5,014 nucleotides of DNA, taken from contig CALBYC010000088.1 of NCBI GenBank assembly GCA_937890135.1, forward strand, positions 1 to 5,014, in the 5' to 3' direction. The notes under the pieces were generated by a model. The model ran no database searches and was not told the DNA's origin. It saw only the letters and a list, made by a program, of their open reading frames with translations. Origin of the DNA: an uncultured Parabacteroides sp. Lineage in GTDB: Bacteria; Bacteroidota; Bacteroidia; Bacteroidales; Tannerellaceae. Of this stretch, positions 1 to 5,014 are shown piece by piece (the stretch's first letter is position 1; every line of letters starts with the position of its first letter). Both the position numbers and the translations under genes were made by a program.

Positions 1-36
1 TCTCGGAATGTGAAAAATTAAGACAATGTGACTAAG

Positions 37-72
37 TCCGGTTTGTCCCGTTATCCTTGGATGCAAACCGGA
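37..72 (-). terminator. Stem-loop, probable terminator after the GNAT gene
   Basis: The arms TCCGGTTTG (37-45) and CAAACCGGA (64-72) are perfect 9-bp reverse complements around an 18-nt loop. The stem starts 5 nt past the acetyltransferase stop codon (78-80), which is where a terminator of the leftward operon should be. There is no T-run directly after the stem on the minus strand; the nearest is TTTTT about 20 nt further on. Termination would therefore be weak, need a factor, or the stem may mainly protect the mRNA 3' end. Being symmetric, it could also serve a rightward gene ending left of the window. The stem is seen; the function is inferred. Confidence 0.5.
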
Positions 73-77
73 TTTGC

Positions 78-545
78 CTACAGTTTCATCTCCATGTATA
101 GGTTGCAGCGGCTGTAAGCTGGATGGTAGTCGTCCACTTTCCTGAACCCCAATTTGTTGTAAAGCCTTACTGACGCTTCTAATTTGGTATTCGCTTCTAA
201 AAAAAGCTTGCCAATGCCCTTTTCCCGAGCGTAGTCGACAAGTGCCTTGCCTAATTTATAACCAATGCCTTGCCCTTGGGCTGTTGGAGAAACGGCCATC
301 TTCGCCAATTCGTATTGCTCGGATTCCGCATGGTATACCAAAGCGCAGCAACCTATGGCTTTGTTTTCGGATATGGCAAAAAATATTTCTCCTCCTTTTT
401 CTATTATCTCGCTTTCGGGGTTGCCTAACAACTTGTAGTCACATGCTTCTAAGCGGAAATACCGCTCTATCCATCCCCTGTTAAGGGAGATGAATGAGTC
501 GCGGTATTCAGGATGCCATGTCGTGATTGTAACCTGATCACTCAT
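78..545 (-). CDS. GNAT-family N-acetyltransferase, substrate unknown
   Basis: This 155-residue protein is a complete single-domain GNAT acetyltransferase, a family that moves the acetyl group of acetyl-CoA onto an amine; it should be cytosolic, as no signal peptide or membrane segment is visible. The acetyl-CoA-binding motif A is clear at residues 81-98 (AKMAVSPTAQGQGIGYKL), with the Q-x-x-G-x-G pyrophosphate loop at Q90-G95. Motif B follows at about 124-134 (ASVRLYNKLGF), where the tyrosine (Y129) is the usual general-acid candidate. The N-terminal part (WIERYF at 25-30, KGGEIFFA at 50-57) resembles a common bacterial GNAT subgroup, but this does not reveal the substrate. The ATG at 545 lies 6 bp after the metY stop, with no good Shine-Dalgarno sequence, so translation is probably coupled to metY. 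Acetylation of a small amine, amino acid or peptide is the general expectation; a role linked to sulfur amino acids is suggested only by position. Confidence 0.9.
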   Translation of the reverse strand: MSDQVTITTWHPEYRDSFISLNRGWIERYFRLEACDYKLLGNPESEIIEKGGEIFFAISENKAIGCCALVYHAESEQYELAKMAVSPTAQGQGIGYKLGKALVDYAREKGIGKLFLEANTKLEASVRLYNKLGFRKVDDYHPAYSRCNLYMEMKL

Positions 546-551
546 GTCGAG

Positions 552-1838
552 TTAGATTTTAGCTAATGCCTGATCCAAGTCAGCAATCAAATCATCTATA
601 TGTTCTGTACCGATAGATAAACGTACAGTGCCCGGAGTAATGTCTTGTTCTTTCAACTCTTCCGCATTCAATTGTGAATGGGTTGTGCTGGCTGGGTGGA
701 TAACCAAGGATTTGACATCGGCAACGTTTGCCAGCAGGGAAAAGATTTCAAGACTGTCGATGAACCGGAATGCCTCTTCCTGCCCCCCTTCGATTTCAAA
801 GGTAAAGATGGAACCTGCTCCATTTGGAAAGTATCTTTGATACAGGGCATGATCTGGATGGTTGGGCAATGACGGATGGTTAACTCGTTTCACCTTCGGA
901 TGATTCTTCAAGTATTCAACCACCTTCAAGGCATTCTCGACATGTCTTTCTACACGCAGAGAGAGCGTCTCTAACCCTTGTAACAGAATGAATGCATTGA
1001 ACGGGCTGATGGTTGCACCTGTGTCACGAAGCAGGATGGCGCGGATACGAGTGACATATGCCGCTGGTCCAGCAGCATCGACAAAGCGTACGCCATGGTA
1101 ACTTGGATCCGGTTCTGTCAGTTGAGGGAATTTGCCAGACGCTTTCCAGTCAAATTTGCCGGAATCTACAATCACACCTCCCAGAGAAGAACCATGGCCA
1201 CCGATGAATTTAGTCGCCGAGTGGACAACGATGTCTGCTCCGTGTTCAATCGGACGAATCAAATAAGGAGTACCGAACGTGTTATCAATGATCAAAGGAA
1301 TCTTGTGTTTGTGGGCAATTTCTGCCACAGCTTCTATGTCGATGATGTTTGAATTAGGGTTGCCCAATGTTTCAATGAACACAGCCTTTGTATTTTCCTG
1401 TATTGCTTTCTCGAAGTTGGAGAGGTCGCTCGGGTCGACAAAAGTTGTAGTCACTCCGTATGTCGGCAATGTGTGGGCCAATAGATTGTAAGTCCCACCA
1501 TAGATGGTTTTTGCTGCTACGATATGGTCGCCTTCCCGGGTTATATTTTGGAATGCATAAGTGATGGCTGCTGCACCGGATGCGACGGCCAATCCAGCTA
1601 CGCCACCTTCCAAAGCGGCTACGCGCTGTTCAAAAACCCCCTGAGTTGAATTAGTCAGACGACCATAAATGTTTCCAGGGTCTTGTAACCCAAACCTTGC
1701 TGCAGCATGTGCGGAATTATGAAATACATAAGATGTCGTTTGGTAAATAGGTACTGCACGTGCATCGGTTGCTGGATCTGCATGTTCTTGTCCTACGTGA
1801 AGTTGTAATGTCTCGAAATGTAAATTCTTTGTTGCCAT
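552..1838 (-). CDS. metY: O-acetylhomoserine sulfhydrylase (PLP-dependent)
   Basis: This 428-residue cytosolic enzyme belongs to the Cys/Met-metabolism PLP family (fold type I). It most likely condenses O-acetyl-L-homoserine with sulfide to give L-homocysteine and acetate, the direct sulfhydrylation route to methionine. Visible landmarks are YGR at 58-60 (contacts the cofactor phosphate of the partner subunit), the SGAAA stretch from residue 88, IDNTFGTPY at 184-192 with D185 for the pyridine nitrogen, SATKFIGGHG at 207-216 with the Schiff-base lysine K210, HPASTTH at 381-387, and VRLSIG at 405-410 with the substrate-carboxylate arginine R406. Length matches the MetY type of about 420-430 residues, longer than the roughly 380-400 of MetB or MetC. 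The internal stretch near 230-260 (PQLTEPDPSYHGVRF) is also typical of this type. The ATG at 1838 gives a normal N-terminus and is preceded by an A-rich leader. A related activity such as methanethiol use or O-succinylhomoserine use cannot be excluded from sequence alone. Confidence 0.95.
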   Translation of the reverse strand: MATKNLHFETLQLHVGQEHADPATDARAVPIYQTTSYVFHNSAHAAARFGLQDPGNIYGRLTNSTQGVFEQRVAALEGGVAGLAVASGAAAITYAFQNITREGDHIVAAKTIYGGTYNLLAHTLPTYGVTTTFVDPSDLSNFEKAIQENTKAVFIETLGNPNSNIIDIEAVAEIAHKHKIPLIIDNTFGTPYLIRPIEHGADIVVHSATKFIGGHGSSLGGVIVDSGKFDWKASGKFPQLTEPDPSYHGVRFVDAAGPAAYVTRIRAILLRDTGATISPFNAFILLQGLETLSLRVERHVENALKVVEYLKNHPKVKRVNHPSLPNHPDHALYQRYFPNGAGSIFTFEIEGGQEEAFRFIDSLEIFSLLANVADVKSLVIHPASTTHSQLNAEELKEQDITPGTVRLSIGTEHIDDLIADLDQALAKI

Positions 1839-1914
1839 AATACTATTCTTTTTTAATTAAACTTTCTGTTTGTTTTCTGAAACTGGAGGAATTGCTTCCC
1901 TTCTGTATCTGTTG

Positions 1915-1947
1915 TAAAGATAAGGGTGTAAAGTTATATCTTCCAAA
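1915..1947 (-). promoter_or_regulatory. Candidate metY promoter (Bacteroides type)
   Basis: Read leftward, TTTG (complement of CAAA at 1944-1947) is followed after 21 bp by TATCTTTA (complement of 1915-1922), one base from the Bacteroides consensus TTTG-N19-21-TAnnTTTG. It would give a leader of about 70 nt before the metY ATG. An overlapping alternative uses TAACTTTA (complement of 1929-1936) with ATTG (complement of CAAT, 1957-1960) after 20 bp. Neither is a perfect -7 box, so the exact start is uncertain, but one of the two is likely because metY has no other upstream gene on its strand. Confidence 0.42.
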
Positions 1948-1967
1948 TATTTTCACCAATTAAGATA
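1937..1967. promoter_or_regulatory. Inverted hexamers between divergent promoters, candidate operator
   Basis: TATCTT (1937-1942) and AAGATA (1962-1967) form an inverted pair with 19 bp between them; a third copy, AAGATA, lies at 1917-1922. The pair is centred near 1952, among the -33 elements of both divergent promoter candidates, and encloses the palindrome AAATATTT (1945-1952). A/T-rich, spaced dyads between a regulator and its divergent neighbour are what Lrp/AsnC proteins commonly bind. The repeats are seen; that the adjacent regulator binds them is inference, and short A/T-rich repeats arise easily by chance. Confidence 0.3.
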
Positions 1968-1982
1968 ATATGCCTATATTTG
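1951..1982 (+). promoter_or_regulatory. Promoter of the Lrp-family gene (Bacteroides type)
   Basis: TATATTTG (1975-1982) fits the Bacteroides -7 consensus TAnnTTTG exactly. TTTC at 1951-1954, 20 bp upstream, is a one-mismatch -33 element (TTTG). Transcription would start near 1988, leaving a leader of about 60 nt before the ATG at 2049. The -33 element lies only 3 bp from that of the candidate leftward metY promoter, so the two polymerases would compete for the same DNA. Confidence 0.6.
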
Positions 1983-2000
1983 CTACCTGTAAAAGAACAA

Positions 2001-2042
2001 ATGGCAGGAAAAGGTGTTTTGGATAATAGTTTAGCAGAATAA
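2001..2042 (+). other. Possible 13-codon upstream ORF in the lrp leader
   Basis: An ATG at 2001 opens a reading frame encoding MAGKGVLDNSLAE, which stops at TAA (2040-2042), 6 nt before the ATG of the Lrp-family gene and in the same frame. An A-rich stretch (AAAAGAACAA) precedes it, about as good a start context as the real genes here have. It lies downstream of the predicted transcription start, so it would be in the mRNA. It has no run of regulatory codons such as repeated Met, Cys or Leu, so classical attenuation is not indicated. It may be a chance ORF. Confidence 0.2.
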
Positions 2043-2048
2043 TTTTCT

Positions 2049-2522
2049 ATGGGAACGAATGCAGAAAAATTAGACAACGTGGATTTGCTTATTCTCCGTA
2101 CGCTTCAGGAGAATGCCCGTCTGACAACGAAAGAACTTGCCGCAAGGGTAAACCTCTCATCGACCCCGGTTTTTGAGCGATTGCGCCGCTTGGAGAATAG
2201 TGGTTATATCAAGAAATACATTGCTGTGTTAGATGCGGAAAAACTGAATCAAGGTTTTGTCGTTTTTTGTAATGTGAAATTGAGGCGCATGAATCGAGAC
2301 ATCGCTGCTGACTTTTCCCGGGTGATTCATGATATTCCGGAAGTGACCGAGTGTTATAACATATCGGGAAGTTTTGATTATTTGCTGAAGATTCATGCTC
2401 CGAATATGAAATACTATCAGGAGTTTATCTTGAATGTCTTAGGGACGATAGATAGCTTGGGTTCGATTGAAAGCACTTTCGTGATGGACGAGGTGAAACA
2501 TAATTACGGCATTCATATATAA
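2049..2522 (+). CDS. Lrp/AsnC-family transcriptional regulator
   Basis: This 157-residue protein has the complete two-domain Lrp/AsnC layout and the family's usual length of about 150-165. The N-terminal winged helix-turn-helix spans roughly residues 9-60 (LDNVDLLILRTLQENARLTT, then the recognition region NLSSTPVFERLRRLENSGYI at 35-54). The C-terminal RAM/AsnC ligand-binding and oligomerisation domain covers about 68-145 and includes the family signature ISGSFDYLLKI at 105-115 (G107, D110, Y111). Such proteins form dimers to octamers or larger, bind amino acids or related metabolites, and often control themselves and a divergent neighbour. Here the divergent neighbour is metY, so control of sulfur amino acid synthesis is a reasonable guess; the effector cannot be read from the sequence. 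The ATG at 2049 is chosen because an in-frame TAA lies 9 bp upstream. The gene has its own promoter candidate and ends 69 bp before nadE. It is not called lrp itself, because paralogues are common. Confidence 0.93.
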   Translation: MGTNAEKLDNVDLLILRTLQENARLTTKELAARVNLSSTPVFERLRRLENSGYIKKYIAVLDAEKLNQGFVVFCNVKLRRMNRDIAADFSRVIHDIPEVTECYNISGSFDYLLKIHAPNMKYYQEFILNVLGTIDSLGSIESTFVMDEVKHNYGIHI

Positions 2523-2560
2523 ATGTAAGAGCTGATAGGTGAAAACTCGCTTTTTTGCCG

Positions 2561-2568
2561 TACATTTG
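2561..2568 (+). promoter_or_regulatory. -7 box of a likely nadE promoter
   Basis: TACATTTG matches the Bacteroides -7 consensus TAnnTTTG exactly and ends 23 bp before the nadE ATG, implying a very short leader of some 15-20 nt. No convincing -33 TTTG lies 19-21 bp upstream, so strength is unclear. Its presence in the 69-bp gap after the Lrp-family gene suggests nadE can be transcribed on its own, with read-through from upstream also possible because no strong terminator is seen. Confidence 0.5.
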
Positions 2569-2591
2569 TATAAACAATCAATTGGAACTGT

Positions 2592-4529
2592 ATGGATTTT
2601 GGATTTGTAAAGGTAGCGGCAGCCACGCCTCGTGTGCAGGTCGCTGATTGTATTTATAATATTGCTCAGATAGAAAAGATGATGCGCAGAGCAGCCGACA
2701 AAGGAGTGCAAGTTATGGCTTTCCCGGAATTGTCTGTTACTGCATATACCTGTATGGATTTGTTTTTTCAGGAGGTGCTGCTGAGGGATGCTGAAAAGGC
2801 ATTGCTTATGTTGGTGGAAAATACGGCGGATTTGCCTTTGATGGCATTTGTCGGTGTGCCGTTACGAGCAAACAATCGGCTGATCAATGCTGCTGTCGCT
2901 ATCCAGCGGGGGGAAATTATAGGTGTTGTCCCAAAGACTTATTTGCCCAATTATAAAGAATTCCAAGAAAAGAGGTGGTTTACATCAGCAAACGATTTGC
3001 AAGATGATTTGATACAGATAGGAGATGAGGCTTATCCGATGCAAAAACGGATTTTGTTTTGCGCACCCGGGTGTACGGTAGGTGTTGAGATATGCGAGGA
3101 TTTATGGATGCCGGTCCCGCCCAGTTCGGAGCTTTCTATGTTAGGGGCGGATATTATCTTCAATTTGTCAGCCAGTAACGAGTTGATAGGGAAACATGCA
3201 TATAGGAAACAGCTGGTGGCACAGCAATCCGCCCGTTGTATTTGCGGGTATGTATATGCCTCTTCCGGATTTGGCGAATCTACGACCGATTTAGTATTTT
3301 CTGGTAGTTCCATGATAGCAGAAAACGGAACTCTATTGGCAGAGTCAGAACGTTTCTCCTTGGAAGAACAATTGGTCGTTTCTGAAATAGATGTGGAATA
3401 TTTAAGGCATGACAGGATGGTTTCTAATAATTTCCCATCAGGAATGGACCAGGTGAATACGGAACGGGGATTCCAACTCGAGTACGAGCTGCCGCAATAC
3501 ACTCGTAAGGAGGTGAATGCTTTGATGCGTCCGGTAAATCCGTATCCTTTCACTCCGGAAGGGAAGGCCTTGGATGATCGTTGCGAAGAGATATTCCAAA
3601 TACAAATGGGAGGATTGGCAAAAAGACTGCTGCATACTCATGCGCAGACTGCAGTAGTCGGCATATCGGGCGGATTAGATTCCACCTTGGCGCTATTGGT
3701 TACTGTTATGACATTTGACATGCTTAAACTTCCGCGCAAACGGATTATCGGCATCACAATGCCTGGTTTTGGAACGACGGGTCGAACCTATCACAATTCA
3801 GTGAACCTTATTCAGTCATTGGGTGTTACTTTAAGGGAAATTTCAATAAAAGTAGCTTGCTTGCAACATTTTCATGATATAGGCCAGGATGCTTCCGTAC
3901 ATGATGTCACATATGAAAATTCGCAAGCGCGTGAGCGTACACAATTGTTGATGGACGTGGCCAACCGTGAAAATGGTTTGGTTATTGGTACGGGTGATTT
4001 GTCGGAATTGGCATTAGGGTGGGCAACGTACAATGGCGATCATATGTCCATGTATGGAGTGAATGCAAGCATTCCCAAAACATTGGTCAAATATATGGTA
4101 GAATGGGTAGCGAATAACCGTGTGGATGAATTGTCTCGGGCGACGTTGCTTGATATTATTGATACACCTATCAGTCCGGAGTTAATTCCTGCCGATGAAC
4201 ATGGCAACATCAAACAAAAAACAGAGGACTTGGTAGGGCCGTACGAACTGCATGATTTCTTTTTGTACCATTTTGTCCGTTTTGGTGCTGCACCGGCCAA
4301 GATTTATTATCTCGCACAGCTTGCCTTTGGTGAAGCCTATCCGAAAGATGTAATCCGCAAATGGCTGTATATATTCTTCCGCCGCTTTTTCCAGCAGCAA
4401 TTCAAACGCAGTTGCCTGCCTGACGGACCTAAAGTGGGTAGCATCAGCTTTTCTCCACGTGGGGACTGGCGCATGCCGAGTGATGCTGCTTCTGCTTTGT
4501 GGCTAAAAGAGATTGAAAAATTGGGATAG
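2592..4529 (+). CDS. nadE: Glutamine-dependent NAD(+) synthetase
   Basis: This 645-residue two-domain cytosolic enzyme makes NAD from deamido-NAD (nicotinic acid adenine dinucleotide), ATP and glutamine, releasing glutamate, AMP and pyrophosphate; it is the last step of de novo and Preiss-Handler NAD synthesis. The N-terminal nitrilase-like glutaminase domain (about 1-290) keeps its full Glu-Lys-Cys triad: E46 in FPELSVTAY, K115 in VPKTYLPNY and the nucleophile C168 in VEICEDLW. The C-terminal synthetase domain (about 325-600) has the ATP pyrophosphatase P-loop SGGLDST at 359-365 and the TGDLSELALGW segment at 467-477 typical of NAD synthetases. Ammonia made by the first domain is passed to the second within the oligomer in this family. 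Length fits the long bacterial class related to the roughly 680-residue mycobacterial enzyme, not the short ammonia-only NadE of about 275 residues. All key residues are present, so it should be active. The ATG at 2592 starts directly on the first strand of the nitrilase fold (MDFGFVKVAAATP). Confidence 0.97.
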   Translation: MDFGFVKVAAATPRVQVADCIYNIAQIEKMMRRAADKGVQVMAFPELSVTAYTCMDLFFQEVLLRDAEKALLMLVENTADLPLMAFVGVPLRANNRLINAAVAIQRGEIIGVVPKTYLPNYKEFQEKRWFTSANDLQDDLIQIGDEAYPMQKRILFCAPGCTVGVEICEDLWMPVPPSSELSMLGADIIFNLSASNELIGKHAYRKQLVAQQSARCICGYVYASSGFGESTTDLVFSGSSMIAENGTLLAESERFSLEEQLVVSEIDVEYLRHDRMVSNNFPSGMDQVNTERGFQLEYELPQYTRKEVNALMRPVNPYPFTPEGKALDDRCEEIFQIQMGGLAKRLLHTHAQTAVVGISGGLDSTLALLVTVMTFDMLKLPRKRIIGITMPGFGTTGRTYHNSVNLIQSLGVTLREISIKVACLQHFHDIGQDASVHDVTYENSQARERTQLLMDVANRENGLVIGTGDLSELALGWATYNGDHMSMYGVNASIPKTLVKYMVEWVANNRVDELSRATLLDIIDTPISPELIPADEHGNIKQKTEDLVGPYELHDFFLYHFVRFGAAPAKIYYLAQLAFGEAYPKDVIRKWLYIFFRRFFQQQFKRSCLPDGPKVGSISFSPRGDWRMPSDAASALWLKEIEKLG

Positions 4530-4583
4530 TCCGAGGTGATTTAAGAAATATTCTATTCTACGTTATAGATTCATATATATTAA

Positions 4584-4591
4584 TACCTTTG
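4584..4591 (+). promoter_or_regulatory. -7 box of a likely malic enzyme promoter
   Basis: TACCTTTG fits the Bacteroides -7 consensus TAnnTTTG exactly and sits 41 bp before the malic enzyme ATG, within a strongly A/T-rich 103-bp gap after nadE. The expected -33 position (about 4560-4565) reads GTTA-like sequence, a poor match. It suggests the malic enzyme is transcribed separately from nadE. Confidence 0.5.
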
Positions 4592-4632
4592 CATTACTTT
4601 AAGAGTGTGTTTAATACATAAAGATTTGATTT

Positions 4633-5014
4633 ATGGCAAAAATGACGAAAGAGGATGCTTTGCGCTATCATGCGGAAGGCAAGCCCGGAAAGATTGAGGT
4701 TGTCCCGACAAAACCGTATAGTACACAAGCCGATTTGTCTTTGGCGTATTCACCCGGTGTGGCAGAACCTTGCCTGGAAATCGAGAAAAATCCATTGGAC
4801 GCTTATAAATACACAGCGAAAGGGAACTTGGTTGCTGTGATTTCTAACGGAACGGCTGTTTTAGGCTTGGGGGATATAGGTGCCATGGCAGGGAAACCGG
4901 TTATGGAAGGAAAAGGATTATTGTTTAAGATTTTTGCCGGAATTGATGTTTTTGACATTGAGGTTGATGAAAAAGACCCGCAGAAATTCATTGAGACGGT
5001 CAAGGCAATAGCTC
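4633..5014 (+). CDS. maeB: NADP-type malic enzyme (MaeB-like), 5' part only
   Basis: The first 127 residues of a malic enzyme, cut by the window end with the frame open. The full enzyme decarboxylates malate oxidatively to pyruvate and CO2, making NAD(P)H. The fragment follows the N-terminal domain of bacterial MaeB proteins closely: PGKIEVVPTKP at 18-28, the YSPGVAEPC motif at 39-47 with the catalytic tyrosine Y39, NLVAVISNGTAVLGLGDIGA at 65-84, KPVMEGKG at 88-95 with the catalytic lysine K94, and FAGIDVFDIEVDE at 101-113. MaeB-type enzymes normally run to about 750-770 residues because of a C-terminal phosphotransacetylase-like regulatory domain; whether this one has it lies outside the window. 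Cofactor preference cannot be decided, since the Rossmann domain is also missing. ATG at 4633 is preferred over the ATG at 4642 (M4) as the first in-frame start, though both give a sensible protein. No clear Shine-Dalgarno sequence is present. Confidence 0.93.
   Translation, partial: MAKMTKEDALRYHAEGKPGKIEVVPTKPYSTQADLSLAYSPGVAEPCLEIEKNPLDAYKYTAKGNLVAVISNGTAVLGLGDIGAMAGKPVMEGKGLLFKIFAGIDVFDIEVDEKDPQKFIETVKAIA

Noticed and set aside
7..31. Direct repeat AATGTGA at 7-13 and 25-31.
   Set aside because: Only two 7-bp copies in A/T-rich DNA at the window edge, with no linked structure; chance is the simplest explanation.
1095..1491. Two overlapping plus-strand open frames inside metY.
   Set aside because: Both are antisense to the well-conserved metY core, including the PLP-binding region, and encode nothing recognisable.
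1839..1908. Possible riboswitch in the metY leader (methionine genes often carry SAM riboswitches), including a small GGAA-GCAA-TTCC hairpin near 1883-1894.
   Set aside because: The leader is only about 70 nt and A-rich. The single short hairpin does not resemble the conserved core of a SAM riboswitch class that I can recognise.
2530..2556. Possible terminator after the Lrp-family gene: GAG/CTC arms followed by TTTTTT at 2551-2556.
   Set aside because: The stem is only 3 bp with a long loop, too weak to call. The T-run alone is not evidence of termination.
3032..3553. Open frame of 173 codons on the minus strand inside nadE.
   Set aside because: It lies wholly within the nadE coding frame, which has all its catalytic motifs. 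The antisense translation shows no recognisable domain and is rich in Ser, Cys and Pro, as expected of a shadow frame.
4544..4554. Short dyad AGAA/TTCT between nadE and the malic enzyme gene.
   Set aside because: Four-base arms in very A/T-rich DNA are expected by chance, and it is too weak for a terminator or operator call.

Overview
The window looks like ordinary chromosomal DNA from a member of the Bacteroidota, most likely order Bacteroidales (Bacteroides, Parabacteroides or a relative). The main evidence is the promoter motif: each of the three rightward genes is preceded by a match to the Bacteroides-type -7 box TAnnTTTG (TATATTTG, TACATTTG, TACCTTTG). Shine-Dalgarno sequences are poor and leaders are A/T-rich, which is also typical of that phylum. 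The proteins are of types common there, but the genus cannot be fixed from the sequence alone.

Layout. Positions 1-77 hold no gene, only a 9-bp perfect inverted repeat that probably ends leftward transcription. On the minus strand, a PLP-dependent O-acetylhomoserine sulfhydrylase (metY type, 552-1838) is followed after 6 bp by a GNAT acetyltransferase (78-545); the two look like one operon. A 210-bp divergent intergenic region (1839-2048) holds back-to-back promoter candidates, inverted hexamers and a tiny upstream ORF. On the plus strand come an Lrp/AsnC-family regulator (2049-2522), a full-length glutamine-dependent NAD synthetase (nadE, 2592-4529) and the first 127 codons of a MaeB-type malic enzyme (from 4633, cut by the window end).

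How the genes may work together. metY makes homocysteine from O-acetylhomoserine and sulfide. The divergent Lrp-type regulator is a natural candidate to control it and itself from the shared promoter region. nadE completes NAD synthesis, and the malic enzyme uses NAD(P) to turn malate into pyruvate. These last two genes each appear to have their own promoter, so their adjacency need not mean co-regulation.

No mobile element, CRISPR array, RNA gene, toxin or defence module was seen, and nothing here amounts to a previously undescribed system. The observations most worth a second look are the architecture of the divergent metY/lrp control region and the unexplained GNAT gene tied to metY.
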